From the NCBI RefSeq assembly GCF_019703515.2, contig NC_059356.1, positions 24,107,197 through 24,171,196 on the forward strand: DNA of 64,000 nucleotides, given 5' to 3'. This stretch comes from Myxocyprinus asiaticus. Its lineage: Eukaryota; Chordata; Actinopteri; Cypriniformes; Catostomidae. Every line of letters begins with the position of its first letter. The stretch's first letter is position 1. Below are positions 60,001-64,000 of this stretch, in pieces. Both the position numbers and the translations under genes were made by a program. The notes under the pieces were generated by a model. It had not been told where the DNA came from. It made no database searches and saw only the letters and a list, made by a program, of their open reading frames with translations.

Positions 60001-62015
60001 TGCTTGACATCAGATATGACCTGTGTCATTACCAAATGTGTTCTATAGCACTTTTTGTTCCTCTTTAGACTTTGTATTGTTTATAGATTCTTTGTGCTTA
60101 ACCCATTTCTTAATTTACCCTTTAGAGTTTTTGTAGATCATATGCTATGTCAGTCATTAGTCTGATGCAATGACACTTCCTGAAATGACCGGCACTGGGT
60201 TAAATTTCTTAATACACTTTAGCAACAATTTAATATCCATCCTCCTGTGCTTTATGTTTTATACTTTCATCTAACATCTCTAATTGCATCTGTTAACCAA
60301 ATTAAGAGGGTGAGGTTTGTGGAAATGGGTGTAAAGTTCAGGCTAGAAAATTTGCGTTCTTGGGTGTTTCCTCCTGAAGCAGACAGAAGCTTCCGCTCTG
60401 AGCATGGTCTTCTTTTTTTCTTAAAAAAGTTGTGTGCAAAAATAATGAAAGTGCTTTTAGAAAGACTTGGCGGTTACTGGAGGAAGAATGAGAAGTTTAG
60501 GGTGGTGTCGGGTGGGGGCCCACTGTGGTCTACTGGTACTGAACAAAAGAGTGAATAATGTAGAGGCTGAAATGTATTGATGTTGCTTAATATAATGCAC
60601 CAAATGCACATTTCTGGGCTTATGGACTTTAATATGGAAATCTCCGTAAACTCATGACTAAGGAATCCTAAAAGTGTGGCTCTAAGTGTGATGAATGTAT
60701 CCAATGACATACAATGCTTTTGCATGTTTGCCTTCTTCTAATATTCTAATAAGCATATAGTACATGTATGAACAAATGGTTGCAACTGAGCAGAAACAGA
60801 CCAAAGTAATGGCAATTTGAAATTGACTAATGATATTTTGTGTATTTAAAAAAATAATAATAATCTCAAAAGGATCAAAAGGCCATTTGTTGCTGAAGTG
60901 GAACAAATAAAAGATATCTTATCTTCCACTAATGATTAATTAAATTACACAGTAACACTTTACAATAAGGTTATACTGTTAATATTAGTAAACAACATGA
61001 TCTAACAATAAGCAATGTTTTTACAGCACTTACTAATCTTGGGTAATGTTAATTTAACTAATACATGATAACTGATTAATTTTTCTAATTAAAATGAATA
61101 AATATTTGTTATTACATTATGAATTAACCACTGTATTATAATAACCAAGATTAACGCATGGTCTAAAAATATATTGTTCATTGTGAGTTCATGAAACTGA
61201 TAAGATGACATGTCACTGGTGTCTTGTGCTGAATTGAAAGACGAATCAAAGGTCAGCTGTCACTAAGAATACATAGGACATCTTTTTGTCTGATGACTTC
61301 TCTTAAGAGAATGCCTAATTTGTCATCCCACCACTGCCATTTTCTGAATGAAAAGCCCATGTGAAACTAATGTGACAGTTATTGGACTGCGTTTTGTCCA
61401 GTCTTTGTAAGAATGCTGAAACAGATGGATGTCAGCAGTGTTTTCCCATGTTACAAAATTTGCATATCCATATGCAACATTGGATGTTTCAGGTGGCAGT
61501 GTGTGAGTTTTGAAATGCTGATAATTAAATGGCAAATGCATTTTTTTTTTTTTTTTTTACATGAGTCTTTTCTGCAAAAGGGCTTACAGTTTCTGCGTTG
61601 CAAATAAAAGATGTTCCTTGTTTTTGTTGGTACAGCCACTATATGAGTCTGTTTGTGTGTATGTAAGATACAAAAAGAGAAAATAAATATTGACAAACTG
61701 TTAATGTACTTCCTAACATGGTGGCTCTTATTTATATCAGAACAGGAAGTGTCATGACTGGCTGACATGGAGCTTAACTGTTTTGGAGTTAAATGGTGTG
61801 TTGCAATACCCACAATAGAATGTTTACATGTCTGTATATAAAGCACTCACCAAAACCACATTAAAGCGCTCTTCTAGCTCCTCCTCGGGGGGCATGGGTA
61901 GTTTAGAAGGGGCATTTTTCTTTTTTAGAATGGAGGGAGTGGAGTTAATCCCCCCTGTTGAGCTTCTGGCCTCCTGCCCCTCCACCTGCTCCATCCCACC
62001 AGGTGCGTTACCCAT
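41179..62015 (-). CDS. fmnl1: fmnl1, formin-like 1 (complete, 26 coding exons)
   Basis: FMNL1 nucleates and elongates unbranched actin filaments at the cell cortex, mainly in leukocytes, and is held inactive by binding of its own DAD to its N-terminus. Exons on the minus strand, 5' to 3': 61851-62015, 59369-59452, 56266-56352, 55984-56057, 55579-55662, 55168-55311, 54790-54901, 54614-54690, 54413-54506, 52044-52118, 51844-51954, 51556-51705, 51338-51439, 50786-51065, 49747-49992, 49526-49650, 48862-49064, 48489-48723, 48315-48383, 48133-48213, 43851-43980, 43468-43631, 43263-43364, 41874-41972, 41649-41754, 41179-41243. All have GT-AG borders and matching phases. They sum to 3264 bases, 1087 residues. 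FMNL1 is favoured over FMNL2/3 by [13 protein letters not shown] and the LLHFIV...[10 protein letters not shown] region. Confidence 0.94.
41874..49650 (-). CDS. fmnl1: fmnl1 exons 16-24 (FH2 domain)
   Basis: Nine exons encode about residues 629-1031, the FH2 actin-nucleating dimer. Exon 16 holds [20 protein letters not shown], with the post-lasso Trp. Exon 17 holds [12 protein letters not shown] and [20 protein letters not shown]. Exon 18 holds [20 protein letters not shown] and [15 protein letters not shown]. Exons 19-20 carry [20 protein letters not shown] and [20 protein letters not shown], with the conserved GN.MN motif. Exons 21-23 carry [20 protein letters not shown] and [20 protein letters not shown]. 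Exon 24 encodes [14 protein letters not shown] and the linker. Large transposon blocks separate exons 20/21 and 23/24. Confidence 0.93.
42086..43123. mobile_element. 1.04 kb fold-back element flanked by TTAA
   Basis: TTAA at 42082-42085 and 43124-43127. The arms pair over more than 300 bases: AATATTTCACCCAAAAATTA against TTTTTGGGTGAAATAATCC at the tips, and TTTAAGAAATAGATCAATAT against ATATTGATCTATTTCTTA near the loop. The loop of about 430 bases (42390-42830) is unrelated and GC-richer. Lies in fmnl1 intron 23. Confidence 0.9.
44395..45222. mobile_element. 828 bp hAT-type element with 8 bp TSD
   Basis: Left CAGGGTTGGGAGGGATAC and right, reverse-complemented, CAGGGTTGGGGAGTAACA. AACACATT is duplicated exactly at 44387-44394 and 45223-45230. 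The interior is AT-rich and non-coding. In the large fmnl1 intron between exons 20 and 21. Confidence 0.92.
46116..47465 (-). mobile_element. TTAA-flanked DNA transposon with partial ORF
   Basis: Ends AGGTGCAGTATGTAA and (reverse complement of right) AGGTGCAATATGTAA differ at one base and are flanked by TTAA at 46112-46115 and 47466-47469. TTAA duplication fits piggyBac or Kolobok elements. A minus-strand frame inside is described separately. The copy is internally deleted relative to any autonomous form. Confidence 0.82.
46983..47327 (-). pseudogene. Transposon-encoded ORF fragment (TRVNIGRAF motif)
   Basis: A 114-codon frame has [20 protein letters not shown] followed by DLRLVLGIK. The pattern (T/R)(R/K)(V/I)NIG.AF..WR.L is one I recognise from fish transposon-associated proteins of unknown function. 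It ends shortly after, so it is a remnant. Function not assigned. Confidence 0.6.
47783..48079. mobile_element. 297 bp fold-back element flanked by TTAA
   Basis: Left AAGGACGGTTCCCCCAAAAA and right TTTTTGGGTGAACTAT are decayed mirror arms. TTAA at 47779-47782 and 48080-48083. CATTCACTTTCATTGCATGG and CAATGAAAGGGAATGGTGAC form the inner pairing. It ends 53 bases from the fmnl1 exon 20 border. Confidence 0.85.
49109..49350. repeat. GCTGG-rich dispersed repeat
   Basis: Units such as CACCAGCAAAACCTAGCTGG and CATTTAGCTGGTGACAAGC recur through the intron between exons 16 and 17, resembling 35745-35880. Confidence 0.55.
49359..49496. mobile_element. 138 bp hAT-type miniature element
   Basis: CAGGGCCGTTTCT and AGAAACGGCCCTG are perfect 13 bp inverted ends. 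GATGGATG is duplicated at 49351-49358 and 49497-49504. Interior GC-rich, non-coding. It lies 29 bases from the fmnl1 exon 16 donor side. Confidence 0.93.
49747..49992 (-). CDS. fmnl1: fmnl1 exon 15 (FH1, polyproline)
   Basis: One exon encodes about residues 547-629, nearly all Pro with Gly, Ala and Leu: runs of 5-10 prolines such as [16 protein letters not shown]1 recruits profilin-actin and SH3 proteins. The non-coding (+) strand is therefore a GGTGG/GGGGG-rich tract. Length 246 bases, phase 1 at each end. Confidence 0.92.
49993..50785. other. fmnl1 intron 14, no feature recognised
   Basis: AT-rich. Two near-mirror stretches (TTTATTCTATAAAGTACTGACAAC near 50371 and TTAGTACTTTATAGAATAAAAC near 50691, with TGAGTAAAATGAA / TTCATTTTACTCA) mark the ends of a fold-back repeat of about 370 bases at roughly 50340-50745. 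Confidence 0.6.
50786..51065 (-). CDS. fmnl1: fmnl1 exon 14 (charged linker)
   Basis: Encodes residues 454-547: [32 protein letters not shown], then [20 protein letters not shown] and [16 protein letters not shown]. The Glu/Arg alternation predicts a stable helix or coiled coil. [12 protein letters not shown] matches FMNL1 just before FH1. Ends one base into a codon. Confidence 0.92.
51338..52118 (-). CDS. fmnl1: fmnl1 exons 10-13 (FH3/dimerisation)
   Basis: Residues 308-453. Exon 10: [20 protein letters not shown] then NIDFM. Exon 11: [20 protein letters not shown] and [17 protein letters not shown]. Exon 12: [20 protein letters not shown] and [18 protein letters not shown]. Exon 13: [20 protein letters not shown] and [10 protein letters not shown]. 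These are nearly identical to the armadillo-like FH3 and the coiled coil of mammalian FMNL proteins. Introns here are short. Confidence 0.94.
52395..52600 (-). repeat. tRNA-derived SINE-like sequence
   Basis: On the minus strand CCTCCTCGTTAGCACGCCCA resembles an A box region and GCCGGTTCGAATCCCACTTG a good B box, separated by about 35 bases as in a tRNA. It lacks a complete tRNA fold and sits within repeat sequence, so it is a SINE head and not a tRNA gene. Confidence 0.65.
52778..52812. repeat. (TA)n microsatellite at a Tc1-type end
   Basis: TA repeats abut TACACCGATCAGCCACAACA, the left end of the element at 52813. Confidence 0.9.
52813..54056. mobile_element. Tc1-type relic, two head-to-head copies
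   Basis: ACACCGATCAGCCACAACAT marks the left end. Minus-strand 53697-53428 reads [20 protein letters not shown] and [16 protein letters not shown], a Tc1-type DNA-binding region. The + strand 53726-54052 encodes the same peptide from an inverted second copy. About 300 bases pair between the two copies, so the locus could form a large hairpin. A SINE is inserted in the left copy. Confidence 0.82.
52846..53293 (-). repeat. 448 bp tRNA-derived SINE inserted in the Tc1 relic
   Basis: In minus orientation it starts with a tRNA-like head (TATCTCAGTGGTAAAAGACT as A box, GTTCGAATCCC as B box at 53226-53236) and ends in a short A run (T run at 52846 on +). Target duplication of 12 bases with one mismatch: AAAACCACCTGC at 52834-52845 and AAAACCACCAGC at 53294-53305. 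The body is one I recognise as common in carp-like fish. Confidence 0.88.
54064..54412. repeat. (GT)n tracts bounding a dispersed repeat
   Basis: GT runs lie at 54064-54093 and 54377-54394. Between them TTTACGAGGACTTTTTTTTT, GTCCCCATAATTCAAATCGC and GGGTTTAGGGGTAGGGTTAG form a repeat often found beside GT tracts in fish. Its end is about 20 bases from the fmnl1 exon 9 donor. Confidence 0.7.
54413..54901 (-). CDS. fmnl1: fmnl1 exons 7-9 (GBD/FH3 armadillo)
   Basis: Residues about 213-307. Exon 7 has [20 protein letters not shown] and [11 protein letters not shown]. Exon 8 has [20 protein letters not shown] and NNKNP. Exon 9 has [20 protein letters not shown] and [11 protein letters not shown]. 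All are hallmark FMNL sequence. The exon 9 donor lies about 20 bases from a GT microsatellite and repeat in the next intron. Confidence 0.94.
55168..56057 (-). CDS. fmnl1: fmnl1 exons 4-6 (GBD)
   Basis: Exon 4 (55984-56057): [20 protein letters not shown] then TNHI. Exon 5 (55579-55662): [20 protein letters not shown] and SYAQSDV. Exon 6 (55168-55311): [34 protein letters not shown]. This is the Rho-GTPase binding region. Exon 6 is the variable acidic/Ser insert. A SINE/LINE-type tail of (ATGTAA)n lies about 20 bases before the exon 6 acceptor. Confidence 0.93.
55328..55395 (-). repeat. SINE/L2-type 3' tail
   Basis: On the minus strand CGCTTTGGATAAAAGCATCTGC followed by (ATGTAA)n is the same tail as at 9760-9795. 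It ends about 20 bases before the fmnl1 exon 6 acceptor. Confidence 0.82.
56266..59452 (-). CDS. fmnl1: fmnl1 exons 2-3
   Basis: Exon 2 (59369-59452): [20 protein letters not shown] then KWELVCDQ. Exon 3 (56266-56352): [20 protein letters not shown] and QDQGGVTRR. Both are near-identical to mammalian FMNL. The exon 3 to exon 4 join gives [12 protein letters not shown] without the VAADWMSNLG insert of human FMNL1, as in FMNL2/3 (TRKKFRRRVQEST). Confidence 0.93.
56480..56653. mobile_element. Tc1-type terminal fragment
   Basis: GTCATTATGGGGTATGGAGT GTAGATTGATGTGAAAAAATAA and GAATGCACTGT correspond to the left end of the Tc1 element at 39778, in inverse orientation. Only one end remains. Just upstream of fmnl1 exon 3. 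Confidence 0.8.
57070..58088. other. fmnl1 intron 2, no feature recognised
   Basis: AT-rich DNA with scattered open frames and no splice-supported coding sequence. Confidence 0.5.
58089..58222 (+). repeat. Dispersed repeat shared with 28938-29071
   Basis: TTCCGGTCTCCAG.....TACTCACATC and CATGTGGCTCCACAGTGCCG ATACTTTACAGAGT match the copy in the srcin1 intron in the same orientation. Confidence 0.7.
58480..58760. repeat. AT-rich repeat with ACTGTAAAA motifs
   Basis: TTTTACCGTAAAATAC near 58500, ACAGTCTTTTACTGTTAAAATTACGG and TTTTTTACAGTGTA near 58745 recur as mirrored motifs. Likely a decayed non-coding transposon; borders uncertain. Confidence 0.45.
59453..61850. other. fmnl1 intron 1
   Basis: The only recognised content is a repeat at about 60950-61180 starting AGTAACACTTTACAATAAGG, a widespread fish dispersed sequence. 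No coding exon was found. Confidence 0.5.
61851..62015 (-). CDS. fmnl1: fmnl1 exon 1 with start codon
   Basis: ATG at 62013-62015 has G at -3 and G at +4. The protein begins [10 protein letters not shown], with Gly2 in an N-myristoylation context as in mammalian FMNL1-3 (MGNA...). It continues [18 protein letters not shown] and ends at TTG|GTGAGT. The frame is open for 24 further codons upstream to an ATG at 62087, but family length and the myristoylation start favour 62015. Confidence 0.93.
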
Positions 62016-62900
62016 CACAACTTTCCTTAGGAATTCTAGGACACTGAACTGAGTCTGGAACAACCACTGACAATTCCAAAAGCCCAATCCCAGTCCACAG
62101 CTCCCCGATCCAATCCACTGAAGTGTTCACAGTTCTCAAGCCAGTCAGATCCTGTGTAAGTGGAAGCACATGGATTCTCTCCTTTAGGACATGCTGTTAG
62201 TATTGCAAGGTTTAGGGTTTAGAAAAAAACAACTGAGCACAAGTTGGTGAAGCTCTTAATCTCGTCCACTCCAGAATTGTGCAACTGGTCTTGAAAAAGT
62301 TCTCAATAAGAATGAGACTTCAAAATTATCAAACTCACAAACAGAAAACCTCCTTCTATCTCAAAATGGAGAATAAAACGCACATGCACCTTTGATTAGT
62401 TAAAAAAATGGAACAAGAAATGCCTCTCTTTACACTTTCACAATAAAGACAATAGAGGTCCTTTAAAAAAAGCTTAGCTACTCCAGTCTCACAGTATGGG
62501 AACGTGTTAAACTTGTTGATTACCGGTTTAACAGGTCTTTGTCCAGCAGTCTGTCTCTCATGTCTTGTGAGGGTCTCAGATGTTGGAGCATCTTTCTAAA
62601 ACTGTCTGTATGTCCACCACTTTCCTCTGATCAAGCCTAAAGTTTCTTTCAAAAGAAAATGCAGATGTTTGCAAGTTGACATAAAGGCACCTGTCCGAGC
62701 TCTCTAGTGTGTGTTACAGAAATGAGAAGCAAGCATGAGCAGAAGGAAACCACCGAAAAAGCAGAAGCATCACAGCTTCCTGGACACCTCGCAGTAGAGA
62801 GAGACAGAGAGCAAGAGAGAAACAGAGAGAAAACTAGGTGTGTCCATTTGTAGTTACAGATTCTAAAATGTTTGTACTTGAAAACATACTTTGGCCTTGT
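62016..62900 (-). promoter_or_regulatory. fmnl1: fmnl1 5'UTR and presumed promoter region
   Basis: Upstream of the start codon. No TATA box or CpG-rich core was clear. A GAGA-rich stretch lies at 62798-62832. Whether a non-coding first exon exists cannot be decided from sequence alone. Confidence 0.35.
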
Positions 62901-63004
62901 GTTTTACTGAAAGATGTCACACAACACAAGTTTAGGTTGTGTACTGTATGTTACCACCCTTTATTACTGTATATACTGTACGAAGAGGGAAAATAATCTC
63001 ATTT

Positions 63005-63370
63005 TCCATTTACCAAAAAAAAAAAAAGAAAGAAAAGGAACAAGAAGTAGAACTAGAACAAAACATCAAACAACTCGAAGACATCAATATAAATAACCCA
63101 ACAGAAGAAACACAGAATAAACTAAGAAAATATAAATTTAAACTAAATGAAATAATCAGTAAACATACTCAATTCCTGATACATAGGCTAAGACAAGAAG
63201 ACTTCCATCACAGTAATAAATCTGGTAAATATTTGGCAAATCAAATCAACCGAAATAAGGAAAAAACAACAATCCCAGTTATTACAGACACAGCAGGGAA
63301 GTCCATCAACTCACCGGAAGAAATAAACCAAATCTTTCAAAATGTTTACAGTAAATACCATACCAATTGA
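63005..63370 (+). pseudogene. L1-like LINE ORF2 fragment
   Basis: The frame reads LEQNIKQLEDININNPTEET, NKLRKYKFKLNEIISKHTQF and IHRLRQEDFHHSNKSGKYLA then ITDTAGKSINSPEEINQIFQ NVYS. This is the linker between endonuclease and reverse transcriptase of L1/Tx1-type ORF2 (the LHRLRQ..Y..G.K.GK.LA pattern). It starts and stops abruptly, so it is a fragment. Its extreme A-richness is typical of the L1 sense strand. Confidence 0.78.
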
Positions 63371-64000
63371 AGTTCAGTGATTGTGCATAGAGTTGCACAA
63401 TAAAAAAATAAAATAATAAAATACAATAAAATAAGTTATGAAAAAGAGAGCAGTCCATCTGGATTCTCTTCTAGAGAGGACCCTAAAATTAACTTTGGTT
63501 CTCTGTTTGTTAGACTAGAACACCACCATGTGGAATTAATTAGTTCATGTTCATTTTAACTTGTTTCATCATCAATGTTAGTTCATGGGTTCTCAAAATT
63601 TTTGATGCCAAGGACCCCCAAATATGGCAATTACCTTGCGAAGGACCCCCTCCTAAAATATAAAAGATGCTGTATATTTTTATGTATAAAACCAGAGAAC
63701 AAATTAAGAAAATTTTTAAGTGATGTTATAAAGACAATTTAAATAATTCGCTTTTATTTTGTTATTGTACCAAAGCAGAAAGAATTTGTTAAAATTATAT
63801 CTGTATCAAAGGATGCACCAATGTTTCGGCCACCATATTTATTATCTGTAGGGATGCACCATATTTATCGGCCAATTATTGACCAAACTAAAACCATCAG
63901 CTATAACCACCGATATAAACCGCTTATATGATCACATAAGCATGAAAAGGCAGATGTGAAAAACCGATGATGTATTTATAATTAATTACATACATTTATT
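63371..64000. other. Intergenic DNA with decayed repeats
   Basis: CCAAGGACCCCCAAATATGG / GCGAAGGACCCCCTCC near 63609-63650 and GGATGCACCA...TATTTATCGGCC near 63812-63880 (present twice) look like dispersed fish repeats. No exon seen up to the window edge. Confidence 0.45.

Overview
The window looks like nuclear DNA from a teleost fish, probably a cyprinid. Genes are split into short exons with GT-AG introns. Introns are AT-rich and full of Tc1/mariner and hAT DNA transposons, TTAA-flanked fold-back elements, LINE fragments, tRNA-derived SINEs and long (CA)n, (TA)n and (GT)n tracts. The cyprinid assignment rests on repeat families I recognise from carp-like genomes, not on a search.

Two protein-coding genes lie tail to tail. 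On the + strand, from 9421 to about 39.26 kb, is the 3' half of srcin1 (SRC kinase signalling inhibitor 1, p140Cap). The first recognisable exon is internal, so the 5' part lies outside the window. Exons at 9421-17359 and 24305-24376 align well with mammalian p140Cap as I remember it. Exons at 19886-21561 and 33743-34699 are open, spliceable and coding-like, but I do not recognise them from the mammalian protein, so they are provisional. A long 3'UTR probably ends at the AATAAA at 39247.

On the - strand, a complete fmnl1 (formin-like 1) runs from its ATG at 62015 to its stop at 41179. I placed 26 coding exons. Every splice junction keeps frame, and the exons total 3264 bases (1087 residues plus stop). 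They encode an N-myristoylation-type start, GBD/FH3, a charged linker, a proline-rich FH1, an FH2 domain and a C-terminal DAD with a basic tail. A Tc1-type transposon sits in the fmnl1 3'UTR 63 bases after the stop.

The rest is mobile DNA and intron. 1-9.4 kb: a 1.6 kb Tc1 relic and a LINE split by an 8-bp-TSD hAT-type insertion that itself holds a Tc1 relic and a LINE 3' end. 9.4-34.7 kb: srcin1 exons separated by SINE, hAT, fold-back, LINE and GTCTTA-type arrays, including a 2.0 kb hAT-type element with perfect 8 bp TSDs. 39-64 kb: fmnl1 introns with at least ten elements, several nested. A partial L1-like LINE lies upstream of fmnl1 at 63.0 kb.

I see no CRISPR array, operon, true tRNA or rRNA gene, or novel gene system. 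The points most worth checking are the unrecognised srcin1 3' exons, the alternative C-termini of fmnl1, the transposon in the fmnl1 3'UTR, and Tc1-like elements whose ends merge into (TA)n(CA)n tracts.
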